Positions 1 to 12,088 of a DNA stretch of 64,000 nt are shown in pieces (position 1 is the stretch's first letter; each line of letters opens with the position of its first letter). The position numbers were made by a program, and so were the translations under genes. The DNA is from Mytilisepta virgata (Eukaryota > Mollusca > Bivalvia > Mytilida > Mytilidae): contig CM051516.1 in NCBI GenBank assembly GCA_028015205.1, forward strand, positions 33,494,230-33,558,229, in the 5' to 3' direction. The notes below the pieces were generated by a model that was not told the DNA's origin, did not search any database, and saw only the letters and a program-made list of their open reading frames with translations.

Positions 1-293
1 GCCTCCACCGATTTGTGACTTCCCCCAGATTGACTTTGTTGAACTTCACGACGGGTGCCGTATACGGAGCAGGAACTGCTTACCCTTCCGGAGCACCTGG
101 GTTCACTCCTGGTTTTTTAAGGAGTCGTGTTGTTCATTGTTTTTTTTAGTTTTCTGTGTTTATATGTTGTGCTTGTGTTTGTTCATTTGTCTTCCCGGGT
201 TTGTCTGTCCAATGGATTACGTTTCTTTGATTGCTCCTTAGGTATATTTGTCCTTTTTTTGTATAATAGACATATAATAAATTATTATTACTG
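1..293 (+). mobile_element. Retroelement 3' tail, subfamily A (cut by window edge)
   Basis: This is the non-coding tail of an RT-encoding retroelement. The same text recurs downstream of an RT pseudogene at 54,581-54,835 and as a short piece at 56,336-56,462. It includes the phrases GGAGCAGGAACTGCT, GGAGCACCTG and TTGTTCATTG in the same order. It fades into an AATAAATTATTATTA run, a plausible polyadenylation or tail signal. The coding part would lie before the window start. Recurrence is seen directly. The retroelement class (non-LTR or Penelope-like) is not resolved. Confidence 0.7.
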
Positions 294-783
294 ACGAGAT
301 GATCACTATGTAGGTAAAGAGATGAAACGGTAGTTAGTTTATGCTTATCGGATACTGTTTCACTACAGAACAGAATAATTCTTTGTAATGTTATATTGTA
401 AAAGGCATTATTTTAGAAAAGCCGTGCAAATTCAACCTCCATAAATCATTAGGAGAAAGAACCATTTTAATAGATTATATAGGTTTCCCTGTTGTTAGGA
501 TTAATTGTGTCATGATCTTAAAATGTGATCGAATTTATTAAGGCTTTCGACACGACGTTTACATTTTTTAACCCTTTCTGTAGTTATAAGATATTATTAA
601 CATGTCTTTTTAGGTCTTTACCTTTTCAAGAACCTCACTGATATAATTATAAAAAAGTTATGGTCGACAATATCTTTGTTGAGTTCACAGGACTCTTGTT
701 CTTTAGATGATTTAAGAACCTTAAAGTATTTAACCATACATATGTAGAAAAAGCGTTGTTTATTATATACTTATCTATACGCG
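294..783. other. AT-rich spacer between two retroelement pieces
   Basis: No ORF, splice-flanked segment or repeat was recognised here. Confidence 0.5.
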
Positions 784-1011
784 CCGGCGTATGGAGTATA
801 TATTTCACAACTCATACGTTATTCCAGAGCTTGTGACATGTACATTGACTTCCTGGACAGAGCCCGGCTTCTGACAGAAAAGTTGTTCAGACAGGGGTAC
901 GTTGCTCCTAAGCTGAAGTCATCCTTATTAAAATTTTATGGTCGTCATCATGACTTGGTTGACAGATATGAAAAAACCGTTTCCCAAATGAAAATGGACC
1001 TGTTCCATTGA
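784..1011 (+). pseudogene. Reverse-transcriptase C-terminal fragment
   Basis: An open frame without its own start encodes about 75 residues ending at TGA 1009-1011. It begins PAYGVYISQLIRYSRAC and continues through KFYGRHHDLVDRY to a KMDLFH end. The same protein block is seen at 54,281-54,580 (SYDVYVSQLIRYSRAC, then FYGRH). I know this block as the extreme C-terminus of RT-domain proteins that are abundant in mussel genomes. Homology stops abruptly at about 781, so the copy is 5'-truncated, as retrotransposed copies often are. The catalytic RT motifs are absent, so it cannot be active. The exact retroelement family is not established from this fragment. Confidence 0.65.
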
Positions 1012-1276
1012 TATTATCCCTTCCTCATATCGGATTTGACATGAATAGCATGGCGGGTGTCCTGCAGGAAGCAGAGACTGCTTACTCTTACGGAGCACCT
1101 GAGTCTACCCCCGGTTTTTTTGGTGGGGTCCATGTATTTCATATGTTTTTAGTTTTTAATTGTAGTGCATGAATTCTTTTGGTCTTGTCTTCATTGTTCT
1201 CCGGAGTTTTTCAGTTGTTACGATTTTTCTCTCCTTCGAATATCCCTTGGTATTTCTTGACTTTACTTCTTGGTAT
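1012..1276 (+). mobile_element. Retroelement 3' UTR tail, subfamily B
   Basis: This tail follows the RT stop codon directly. It shares long near-identical stretches with 34,838-34,985 (+), 56,668-56,957 (+), 57,352-57,646 (-), 46,965-47,150 (-), 42,035-42,165 (-) and 17,980-18,108 (-). Landmarks are GGCGGGTGTCCTGCAGGAAG, GGTGGGGTCCATG and TATTTCTTGACTTTAC. It is the commonest dispersed repeat in the window. It contains open stretches (for example 1179-1409) that are UTR, not genes. Confidence 0.75.
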
Positions 1277-3029
1277 GAGGGGAATAGTAACTCCGAGGTA
1301 CCAACCATTGTCCCAAGGCGTAGCCGAGTCAATAGTTGGTAAACTTACTGTTCCCAGAATATGCAGTCACAGTTTTATTATACCTAAAAAAAACTTCAAG
1401 GGTCTATAGTTTCAGGTTTATGAATAGACAAAATAGTAAAATTATAGTCTTAACATTTATATAGGAAACGTACTGAACTAATAGTTCTTAATGTTACATA
1501 GTCTACGAGTGCCATAACCTTTGGCCTATTACATGTGTTAAGCTAAAATGATATATAAAAAGTTTACATGCAGAGGTAAATTCTTTAGAAACAAAAAATC
1601 AACAACAAACAAAAAAAAACAAATAAATAGATAAAATCAGATTAATTTCTTGAATTTATTGGTAATTTTAACATTTCATTGGACCATGTATAATTTCATG
1701 TCTCTTTGGAGATACAAATGTTTATTTTATGACAAGGTGCCTTTAATACTACTATTACCGTCAAGCCAGTTTGATCTTAACAAACAACTATTCCTGTCAA
1801 TGTCCGTTCTAAAGAAAATATTACAAACCATTGAAATTACTTCATGAATAAACAATGACTTTTGGAAAATAATCCATAATATCTCAATTTCATAAAAAAT
1901 CATCCCTACTATAATATTTATTTGACAAAATCAATGGGATATTTCTAACTTCATTCAGGGTCGTTACTGTCATGACCTGTATTTTACACTTAGTCGTTGC
2001 TTCAGCCATTTTCTTTTAAGGTACATATTCTAGAATTTTGCAAGTTATAAATTTTAAAAATTTATTGTAAATAAGGCTACACACTTGTGGTCTTATATAA
2101 CCAAAAGTTTTATTTTTATTATACAGATAAGCTCCCAACAGCTTAATGCGAAAACAAGCAAACTGATTATACGTAAAAGAGACAAAATAAAATTATACAT
2201 AATATTAAAACAGACAACAAGAACAAAAATAAAAGAATGGAAATATACATGATATAAAAACAGACAACATGCCAAAATATAAAACATATATTAAGATATA
2301 CACATGGAATAGCGACTTTCCAATCCATTCCCAGACGGTATTAGAATTTCTAAGCTATTTAAGTCCAGAAATAGTCCGGAAATATCACAAAGAGAAAGAG
2401 AAACCGAACTTTTTTTCCTTTACTTACTAATAATTCTGACTTTCCAAAAATTAATTTTCAACAAAACAACAGATCTTGTAGACAAGCCAGTGATACTACG
2501 TATTATAGGAACTGTTTCCGTTTTCTTATGTGTTGGTGGGAAATCATTGCTTAATTCAACATACACTCATCTGAACTCTTTAATTCCACATATACTCATC
2601 TGAACTCTAATACAAACTTTAATAATGTTTCATGCGCTTGAATTGTTTTTGTACGAAACTGAAACACTATGCTGAAAGAGCATAAATTATGAGAAGTCAG
2701 AACTAATTTATTAAACTACTAGGTTTGGTTAACTCATTCAAAACGTTTTCTATTTCCATTAGAATGCCTAGTTGTCGAGTAATATCAGAATTCAATTGGT
2801 AATTATCTATAACATTTCCGGAGAACTTGATTTTTGTGTTTTGTTTTTTTGCCTTAATCTATTGTTATTTTCTCTGAATATTCAATTAAGCAAAGTGTTT
2901 AGATTCTAACAAACATATTTAAAGTTTTTATCCGACAACATTTATAGTAAAGGTTGTTTTAAATGCCATTGACTGTTCATTATGTAACCGCTGTTATACC
3001 ATAAAAAGGCATGTCCTATATCAATTGTA
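1277..3029. other. AT-rich stretch without recognisable gene
   Basis: Only short AT-rich chance ORFs occur (1650-1847 plus, 2093-2287 minus). Their composition follows the base bias and I found no homology, splice context or repeat. Confidence 0.5.
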
Positions 3030-3142
3030 CAAAAATGGCAACACACACACTAAAGAAAAAAATGGCAACATACACTAAAGAAAAAAATGACCACACACAT
3101 ACTAAAGAAAAAAATGACCACACACATACTAAAGAAAAATGA
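3030..3142 (+). repeat. Short tandem repeat, ~28-bp unit
   Basis: About four units of the type AAATGRCMACACACAYACTA followed by AAGAAAAA are directly adjacent. The last two are nearly identical. Confidence 0.85.
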
Positions 3143-3375
3143 AACACGGCAGCCACGCTGCATATCACGGCAGCACTATTGTGTTAATCACAAAATTAAA
3201 TGCTCTAAAGGAAATTATACTCAGATGTGACAGTGACTTTTGTCATGAATTGGACAGGTGAGATAGTAGTCATAATCTTAAATGAAGTGTGACTGATTAG
3301 GATATCATGCATTGATAATGTAAATACACGTAGTGAACTGTTTTATGATGACATGTTCTACTAATAAAGTGTAAA

Positions 3376-3845
3376 TTTACCAAAGTTGGAATATCAATTT
3401 TGGAAATTGAATGGTTAGCCTAATTCTTGTGACATTAACAGTTATTAGTATGCATGGTTGCTAGACACATTTCCAAAAAAATGAAGATCTTAGAGTCTTT
3501 CAGGAAATTTACCAAAAATTGAAGTTATTTTTTTTTTAAATCCAAATATTCCATTTTAGTTTTGAAAATTTAATCATTTCCTATACAGCTGTTGCTTTTT
3601 TGTAAACAAATATGTATGGTTGCTAGGTACTTTTCCAAAAAAATTAGATCTTACAGTCTTTCAGGAAATTAACCAAATTTGGAATTCCATTTTTGGAAAT
3701 TGAATGGTAACCTTAACTCTAATGATATTAATGGTTTTTAATACGCATGGTTGCTAGATATATTTCCAAAACATGAAGGTCTTAGAATCTTTCAGGAAAT
3801 TTACCAAAGTTGGAATTATTTTTTGAAATCAAAATATTCCATTTA
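3376..3845 (+). repeat. Diverged tandem repeat, ~130-160-bp unit
   Basis: The block ACCAAARTTGGAATT...GGTTGCTAGAYAYATTTCC...TCTTTCAGGAAATT recurs at about 3379, 3511, 3672 and 3803. The spacing of 132, 161 and 131 bp, with moderate divergence, indicates an old tandem expansion. Confidence 0.7.
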
Positions 3846-3929
3846 ACATCTATCATTCTGCTAGCGTCTGATAGTATGATCGATTGGTTATTTTCAAAAA
3901 TTAATACTTCTGAGACTCTTCCAGAAAAT

Positions 3930-4339
3930 TTTTTCTGCCCCAAGGGCAAATTTCAATATTCCGAGACTTTTAAAATGCTAGTAATGCACCAATTTTTTAT
4001 GTTTCTACCGCTCCGGGTATAAGAGGAGTTCTGTGACAATCGATTTTGGAATTTTTTAACTCTCTTGTTGCTAGGCCTCCAGGGGTTTCAGAAAAATTCT
4101 CATGCCACTTTTGAATTTGCCATATGTAATACTAGTCGGTTTCAGTTTCAGCATTATAGTCCAAATAGAAGATTTCACTATTTACTGGATATTGAGAAAT
4201 CCGTTTTTTGCTCATAATTATGCCCTAAGGGCAAATTCCAAAATACCCAAACCTTCGGCTCAATCTACATCAAAATGCTAACAATAATCAAAATTTCAGT
4301 TTTCTATCTCTTATGGTTCCTGAGATAATCCTGGACATT
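3930..4339 (+). repeat. Two diverged copies of a ~280-bp repeat
   Basis: GCCCYAAGGGCAAAT followed by AAAATGCTARYAATR occurs near 3,937 and again near 4,221 with the same downstream order of motifs. The second copy runs into the (ACGT)n tract. It resembles dispersed bivalve repeats and is not coding. Confidence 0.45.
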
Positions 4340-4370
4340 ACGTACACACGTACGTACGTACGTACGTACG
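4340..4370. repeat. (ACGT)n microsatellite
   Basis: ACGTACAC is followed by about six uninterrupted ACGT units. The tract is self-complementary and can form a hairpin. Confidence 0.95.
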
Positions 4371-6740
4371 GCGAACAGCAAAACATTATCCCTGCCGCTC
4401 CGATAAAAAATAAAATTAATTAATAAGATAAAACAAAACAAAAACATAAGATATATGGATGCCATATATTTTATAAAATCTCTAGAAAATAGAGGTACAT
4501 ACACCAATTCATTAATTAAAAAAAAATCCCTCTTATGAGAAGGATCATGCATGCACGATCAGTTTTCTTTTTTTTTCTCTCTCTCTCTTTCTTTTTATGT
4601 TTCCACTGACAAAACATTATACTATGCTACCAATTTCAATGCACGTTATATGAAGATTAGTTAATTTTAATATTAACCTTACAGCATATGTTTGAGGTGT
4701 ATAGCTTTGCTGCTGTTGCAGCTGAGAAGATAGTGTATATAAGAGAATATATAATGTTAATACCCTTCAGTCCGCCATTCTAATACCCCTTATCAAGTGT
4801 TCCATCATCAATTATCTTGATAGTATCCTGTCATTGCCTTAATGTTTGTGTTTGTATTGAAAGTTTTCATTTCAGCAAACGAATAAGAATTTCAGATAGC
4901 AAGGAACATTTTGCCATCTGTGTTGTGATTTAGTGATATAATCAGACAGGGATGAGGGGAAAATAGAACTTATGTAGCTGTAATCGGTAAAAAGCGTGTA
5001 TTTCCTCCTTGATATTGTTTAAAAAATGTTGAAGATCATACACTGATTAAGCAATAAAGCTGTGCCCATTTTTGTAGTGTTACGATTCAGTGTTCTAATT
5101 TACATTAATTCCACACTCATTTCTTTCCGTTGTGTTATTATCATGATTATTGTTGTTTCCGATTTCAATGCATATTTCAACAAATCACGTTTCATCAGAA
5201 GTTCCCATCGCCAAAATGTAGAAAGCCGAAATTATAACTAAAAAAATAACGTAAAGCGGACTGAAATAAACAAGAATTTTGGTAAAGATCCATATTAACA
5301 AAATGGTTCTAGTTTTTAGAAGAAAACATATTCATTATTTTGTACGGATAAATCTCTGCAACATAAATTTATTTATAGGGTAAAGTGATTAAGATATTGT
5401 AAGATTACCGATGGGTACTACTTGTGCCCCTTTTATAACTTATATATTGTGTACTAAAATGAAATGCAATATACATGTATAGCAAAATTATATAATAATG
5501 CTGCTGCATGTGTACAATAATATTATTGTAATTTTAGTAATCAGATGTATCAATTAGCGTTTTGAAAGAAATTTAGGTAATTTTTTGCCACAAATGGATA
5601 TTCATTGCGGTTGATTTTGGATTATTGTTTCGAATTTTAGCATGTTCGGCATGAAAGTATGCATATCTCGTAGATCACAATTTGTAAAGTAGAATATTTA
5701 TTCCTGGTTCCTCCAACGAGTATATTTTCTTGTGTTTTAATATAACAGACGACAGATTTAAAGTTCTTTTTACTAAGGGTATGGAGCAGCGAAGCGAAAA
5801 GATGAATTAAAATTGTCAACACTTTCTACTTATTTTTTAAATTTACCAAAATTAAAGAGCATCGTACATAATGTAGTTCATTTAAAGTAATGTAAAAATT
5901 ACATGTATCCGCTTTGCTGTTTAATCTTCAGAAATATCAACTTACTATTTTTATAAGTACATTATACGACAACTTTAAAATATTGTGAAGACTGACAAAA
6001 AAAATTCTGGGCTAAGATTACCATTTTTTTTGTGATCTTTTGTGAGTACATTTTCGGAATAAGAGTAAAGTTCATTTTAAGGGTGCAGTTAAAATTGTAG
6101 AGCATTATGCACATTTTGTGTTAAGATTGTAAGAGGCGTGTTATACTGATATTTTAAATTAAAAAATAAATGATAAGAACAAATTATGGAAACAAACTGT
6201 GATATTAACCGTAAATATTATTTTTCATCAAGGAAAATAGATATAGATATATATATAAGTAACAGAATATTACACTGTTAAAGACGGAAAATCAATGACA
6301 TCTTTGAATTATTAAAACAAATTATAGAATATTACTTTTATATAGAGTATAATAAAATATCTACACACTAATTGTGTCCACTAGAATTCAATATTCAGCA
6401 TCAAGATTATCTTTTGATAAAAAATGTGTCAATGCCGTGAAATCTAGCTTTGGGTCTATTTAGTATAATCTAGCTTTATCACTAATTATTGATTTTAAAA
6501 GTCGATAAATTCGTTTGTTTCCTTCAGTATCATGTTAAATAGAATCACTATTATCTCGGAATTTTCACAAATTAACCTGTGTATTTATTGGTCTCAGGAA
6601 CATGCGCAGTGACAAACCAATACTGGTTTAAAATGTGAAAAGAACAACACAATACCACATGATAAAGTCGGAGTGAAAGGATTCCATTATTATATTTTAT
6701 CTGGATGTCCAATAATGTGAAATAATTCATAATATTGGCG
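4371..6740. other. Upstream region of the SK channel gene, no gene seen
   Basis: AT-rich DNA. Short ORFs at 4304-4552 and 5637-5822 (both minus) look like chance openings. It presumably contains the SK promoter and any 5' non-coding exon, but no TATA box or initiator convinced me. Confidence 0.4.
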
Positions 6741-6750
6741 TTTTTTTTAG
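6741..6750 (+). other. Possible 3' splice acceptor before the SK coding exon
   Basis: Eight T followed by AG is the best acceptor-like sequence upstream of the ATG. If used, the coding exon would start at 6751 with about 110 bases of 5' UTR and be preceded by a non-coding exon. This is an inference from the motif only. Confidence 0.3.
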
Positions 6751-6860
6751 CTAAATGTTTTAAAAGTATCCAGTGAAATTGTAGACTAGTGGAAACTATA
6801 TCTGGTTATAATTCGTTTGGAAGATTTGTGATTATAAGTGTGTTATGAACATTGAATGGC

Positions 6861-8234
6861 ATGAGCTCTGTGGTTGAAGATCCAGGTATTCCACTGGTCG
6901 GAATGAATGGAAATCATCTTCAATATAAGACTCTAAACGAGTCAACGGACAGTGTGACCAAAGTACCAGGACGATTTGAAACTGTAGGTAGTCGACTGGC
7001 AAAACGGAAAGAGTTGTATTATCGCCGGAAAAGAGCGAACGATGCTGCTTTAGGATTTGCATTTGCTGGTATCTTTTTAATGATAATTGAGACAGAATTA
7101 ACACACGCCAAAATATTTCACAGAAATGAGTTACCATCGTATTTAATGAAAATGATGGTGACCGCATCAACTGTCGCCCTTCTGATATTCCTCGGCATTT
7201 ATCATCGTTTGGATGTCAAATTATTCATCGTCGATAACAGTGTCGACGATTGGAAGATAGCCATGAGTCCCGGTAAGATTGGTAAAATTTTCATCGAATT
7301 TTTAGTGTGTATTATACATCCCATCCCTGGTGACTTTACAATTTGGTGGCACAGAACAGTATCACAGGGCGAGAAAAGTCGAATGGACGACGTGCCTTTG
7401 GATGTAATCTTATCTCTACCTATGTTTTTACGTCTTTATTTGGTGTGTCGAACTATAATGTTACACAGTAGGTTATATCAGGACGCGTCTTCACAAAGTT
7501 TGGGAGCTTTAAATCGCATCCATTTCAACTTCCGGTTCATTTTTAAGTCTTTCATGGCGGTCCATCCAGATTATGTTCTATGTTTAATTATTCTAAGTAT
7601 GTTTCTAGTAGCTAGTTGGTCGCTACGTCTGTGTGAGATGTATGATAATCCGCCAGACGAAGACGTGCACGCAAATTATCTTAATTCTATGTGGCTAGTG
7701 GCAATAACTTTCCTGTCTGTAGGATATGGCGATATTGTTCCAAGCACTTACTGTGGAAGAGGAATAGCGGTCACAACAGGAATATTTGGGGCAGGAGTAA
7801 CGGCCCTCGTTGTTGCTGTTCTTGCTAGAAAATTAGAACTATCTCGAGCCGAAAAATATGTACATGACTTTGTTATAGATGTAGATTTGGATAAACGTTT
7901 AAAAAATGAAGCTGCCAATGTAATGAGATCAGGATGGTTTATATATAAATATAGAAGATTAAAAAACGCTAAACAGAAAAGTTTGAAATACGAACAGAAA
8001 TTACTTGAGGCAATCTACAATATAAGAGAAATAAAAGCTGCACAACGACGATTGGTTGATTCGTCGGTCACTCTTGTAGAAATCTCTAAATCTCACCAAG
8101 AAATGGGTAGGACAATTTCCAATATAAAAATTCGACAAATGGTGTTGGATGAAAAAATGGACAATCTAGAATCTAAATTGTACTCAATACACGAAAAACT
8201 TAATGCTATACTCAATGCTGTGAATAGAAAATAG
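6861..8234 (+). CDS. Small-conductance Ca2+-activated K+ channel (SK/KCNN family), single coding exon
   Basis: The gene encodes 457 residues. The in-frame codon TTG at 6852 is not a likely eukaryotic start. ATG 6861 has G at -3 and an upstream in-frame TGA at 6846. A basic pre-S1 segment lies at residues 45-59. S1 is about 60-81 (FLMIIETEL), S2 about 95-116, S3 about 140-160, S4 about 182-205 and S5 about 238-257. The pore loop carries the K+ selectivity filter SVGYGD (286-291), followed by VPSTYCG and S6 (about 301-322). ARKLELSRAEKYVHDF then opens the calmodulin-binding region, with AANVMRSGWFIYK at 351-363, and a predicted coiled coil ends the protein (about 425-452). SK channels form tetramers in the plasma membrane with resident calmodulin as Ca2+ sensor and produce after-hyperpolarisation. 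N- and C-termini are short for the family. No frameshift or stop is present. The first downstream AATAAA I found is at 9159-9164. The family call is firm; the subtype is not assignable. Confidence 0.95.
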   Translation: MSSVVEDPGIPLVGMNGNHLQYKTLNESTDSVTKVPGRFETVGSRLAKRKELYYRRKRANDAALGFAFAGIFLMIIETELTHAKIFHRNELPSYLMKMMVTASTVALLIFLGIYHRLDVKLFIVDNSVDDWKIAMSPGKIGKIFIEFLVCIIHPIPGDFTIWWHRTVSQGEKSRMDDVPLDVILSLPMFLRLYLVCRTIMLHSRLYQDASSQSLGALNRIHFNFRFIFKSFMAVHPDYVLCLIILSMFLVASWSLRLCEMYDNPPDEDVHANYLNSMWLVAITFLSVGYGDIVPSTYCGRGIAVTTGIFGAGVTALVVAVLARKLELSRAEKYVHDFVIDVDLDKRLKNEAANVMRSGWFIYKYRRLKNAKQKSLKYEQKLLEAIYNIREIKAAQRRLVDSSVTLVEISKSHQEMGRTISNIKIRQMVLDEKMDNLESKLYSIHEKLNAILNAVNRK

Positions 8235-10218
8235 AGTGTAAATACATATTTTATTTGACGATTTTACCGTGAGACCACCGCTTTGTTTCAGGGATAGTAC
8301 ACCCAAAAGGGAAACTTTCACTTCATTTACAATATGTAAGTTTTATTTCATTTTTCAGTGCATATTTTTGCCATTTGATGAAAGGTTTCATTAAAAACTG
8401 ACAGTTAATTGAAATTGTTTAAAAAATAACCTTTCAAGGAGAAAAAAAATAGTATGAACAAACTTTTATGTAAATAATATAAAATATGAAATATTTTTTC
8501 CTAGAAGACTACATAATTTCGAGTTGTATAAAAAAAATCATTCATGCAGCTACTTCATCAGAAAATTCCACAAAGTATTCAATCAACCTTAAACAAGTTT
8601 TAACTATTTGAAATCAGGCATTATAAAGTTATTCATATTTGTTCGGTTAATACATTGATTGAGGCCAGTAGGTACATTAATAATGCATTCAATTCTATTT
8701 ACTTAACATCCGAGTTGATAATCTACTAAAGCTATAGGATTCTGTATAATAGCATTAATGTCGTGCTTAATCTCTCTGATAACCTTATATGTATGGCATT
8801 ATTTTTTTTTTAAAATTGCGAGTCCGAAGACTGCTTCAATTTCATTTTTTTTGCATGAAGGAACATAGATTTTGGGAGACGCTGTACCAATTAAAGTTTC
8901 TTTTCTGCATACTCTAGAAATGTCTCAGAATCAAATTAATAGCGATTTCTTGATGTTTTCATCTTGGAAGTCGTTGAATTGGCAAATGCTTTCTGTTGAT
9001 TTACAGTAAGATGCCTAGCTAACACTGTTAAGTCAGTTCTTAGAAACAAAGCGATAAAAATCTTACGGTATTTAACATAAGGCTGACCTCGGCATCACAA
9101 TCTGTCGGTATTCAAATTTTCTCTCTTTTATCGATTGAATCTGGTACAATGAATTTCTAATAAAATGTTTTGAGTTGATTCATATTTAAGAGAATTCTTC
9201 AAAAATAAAATACATTAATAATTTGACTATCATTTATTTATTCCGTACGGCAATACGGGTGACTTTATGTATATGTACTTTGTTTATATATCTATAAATG
9301 ATTGGGAAAGACTATCTGTTCAGTAATTTCTTATATAGCCATAACTTGTTTATTCATTCATTACGTTGAACAGATGTGCTACAATGGCTGACGCTTTAGT
9401 GTTAGTTTGGTGTATAAATAACCCTCTTAATTTCAGGTATAATACTGATTTTAATGCACAAGATTGCACTATTCGTCAGTTAACGGTTAATCAGTTTTTC
9501 TCAAGGTTTAAATGTTGAACCCTCCTCCCAACAAATAAAAATGACCCAAATCTGAAGAGAAGATTCAAATACCGAAATAACCAAATGGTAAAGCAAAAAC
9601 CATCTAAGGACAGACGTATGCTCAGAGGGGGGGAGGAGGTAATCACAAAATTTAACTTTATGTAACAGAAATTTTAAGTATTAATTTGATGTAGTGTCGT
9701 GATCATGGGTTGTGAAATTCTTTACATTTTATGTAACACGCGGAATAACATCATAAAACAATTACAAAATAAAACACAAGAAAGTCAAGGCAGCAACCCG
9801 AAACGTAGTTCAAAGAGGCCCGGAAATAAAAATAAACAAACAGAAACTCTACAAACGAAACAAAACTAAAAGAAGGAACGAACCCGGATACTTCATAAGT
9901 CTAAATAAATTCTGCTCCCTATATGGCACTCACTATGCAGTCCATTAAAACATGAAATCAGTACATGTTACGACAACGGAATCTAGAAAAGGTGATATAA
10001 TAAATATTCAATTACAATAGTATTTTCCTAATTCTTTCAGTTAATCTTAATTGAATCAGGAAAACTGATGCTGAATGTGTTAATAATTTACTAGCAATCT
10101 TCTCGCATCTTAATTTAATCTGATTTAACCTAAGCTGCTGAGGTTATTCCAGACCAGATACAAATCAGAAGCTCTGCAGACATTTATAAAGTTTCAGGTG
10201 CACTAACTATCCAAATTA
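8235..10218. other. 3' flank of SK gene and AT-rich intergenic DNA
   Basis: No further exon or gene recognised. AATAAA at 9159-9164 is the likeliest distal polyadenylation signal if the 3' UTR is about 0.9 kb. Confidence 0.45.
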
Positions 10219-10412
10219 GGACTGAATGCCATACATAGTTTCAATGTCCAAACTATGAGACCGAACAAAGTTTCAGTATCATTCTATATAAAAATTGAGA
10301 CTGAATGTTGCAAATTTTCAATCTCAGTCTATATCCAAAAAAGGATTGAATGTGGTATATAGTTTCAGTGTCCGAACAGAGACTAAATGCCGTACAAAGT
10401 TTCATTTTATGA
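10219..10412 (+). repeat. Tandem repeat, ~40-bp unit, about five copies
   Basis: GAYTGAATG...AGTTTCARTGTCC recurs at about 10,220, 10,259, 10,298, 10,343 and 10,380. Overlapping short ORFs on both strands are products of this repeat. Confidence 0.8.
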
Positions 10413-10674
10413 TATTTTTCGTCTTTAAAAATTGGCCTTGTGCACAACTGATGATTCGCAATTGCTTTGATAGACTATTATAAATTAAATGTATAAATTC
10501 GATTAGCGTCCAAATTTAAATGTATCAGAATAGGCTGGGTAGATACACCTCCGCAATATACAAATAAACCCGGTTATATCGGATAGGTCGAATTTGCAGA
10601 ATTAATCCACGTAATATCGTTACATAATACAAAATACAACTACACTAATGCCTTTAAAAATTTCTCAGGTATGT

Positions 10675-11175
10675 GTTCTCTGAATAAAAACCAACAACTA
10701 AGTAACTAAAAAATGTACGTACCTCTGACATAAAATGTCTGGGAGACAGTTTTAACACAAATGTGCCAAATTAGCGTCTTTAAGACAGTTTTCTAAGGTG
10801 AAAGACATTCAGAACAAAAACGAATTTTTTGCTATAAGTGGGCTTATGTACCTAATTTAATGTGACAATAGAATGGTTTTAGTTCTGAGTGTCCTTAGCA
10901 AAAATTAAAAAAAATGATACAAACTGTTAGGCAATACAAGACCTTTGCAGATAGAAAACTTGAACTTATTCATGAATCAATATAAAAGTTGTATTTGTTA
11001 ATATAAAAATACGTTGCATTCAATCGCTTATGATAAAAATTAGGAAAAAAATAATGGTTCCTTCAAGTGAACGAGTAAAACAAAACAAAGGAAAATGGCC
11101 TACTCCTTTTCAGAATGAGCAAATGAGGAAAATCTCATACATTACACCAAAATCACGACAGCCCTTATATCAGAA
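10675..11175 (+). repeat. Diverged dispersed duplication, copy 1
   Basis: The order GTTTTAACACAAAT, AACGAATTTTT, GTTCTKAGTGTCC, TTGCATKCAATCG and CCTACTCCT is shared with 14,718-15,150, indicating an old roughly 450-bp duplication about 4 kb apart. The function is unknown. Confidence 0.55.
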
Positions 11176-12023
11176 CAGATGTATCCTTTTGGATTTGATT
11201 TATTGTGAAAAGTAACACGATGAACCCCTTTAAGTGATCACCTAAGCAATATTGTCATGTGTTTTTCTGGGTTGTTGTTACGCTGATGCCTTTACGGGAT
11301 AATATTAAATAAGTAATTACAAATTAGATGAGAAACAGACAATACAGACGTTATTTTATGCTTCTGATACTGGATAAGCCAACAACCACAGTATACAAAG
11401 GTCCAATATTAAGATGAGTAGGATAAATGTACATGAGACATCTACCCATACAATATTAGTTCATAATACTAAAAGCAACTCTTCAAAGTTGGTATCATGG
11501 GAATTGCATTGTTGTTCTTCATCACACATTCTATGAGAACAAATGAACTGAGTGAGTGATGGCCTGCCAATCAAATTTACAACAAAGTACTGTTACACCG
11601 AAAGGTCATTGTATCTATCTAATTCAATTATTATCTTAATTAAATCATGTAAACTGATGATTAAATATGTAAATAATTTAAATTCAATATCCCCTCACAG
11701 TTTATAATTCTAACACCTGTAGATAACAATATAGTAGTTAATCCAAGCTGTGACATTATCCTATAAACCCACAAACCTTATCATCCTTTCATATTATATA
11801 TTGTAAATCGAATACGAGGAAAATAAACGAAGTTGTAAATATTTATTTAAAAGTCATAGTGAGATCTTCATTACAGAAAAAAAATATCCACCAAACAGTA
11901 AGTTCCGGACGCCACTGGCAACAGTTTGAATTCTTTACCTAATAGTTGTTTATTTCGCGTTTGTGTTATTGAATGGTACAGCTGCAATATAATCAACAAA
12001 TTACACGCAATATACTTGTAATA
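11176..12023. other. AT-rich stretch, nothing recognised
   Basis: No gene, repeat array or structured element found by eye. Confidence 0.4.
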
Positions 12024-12088
12024 CTATAGCGAGCGCAGCGAGTGCTATGGGAGCATATGGGTCATTTAGAAAAGTCTTTGTTTAATCA

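Noticed and set aside
3030..3142. Regulatory CA-rich element
   Set aside because: Simple tandem duplication of a short unit explains it fully.
6852..6860. TTG start for the SK channel
   Set aside because: Non-ATG start is unnecessary; ATG at 6861 is nine bases downstream in good context.
6832..7170. Minus-strand ORF of 112 codons
   Set aside because: Shadow of the SK channel coding exon on the other strand.
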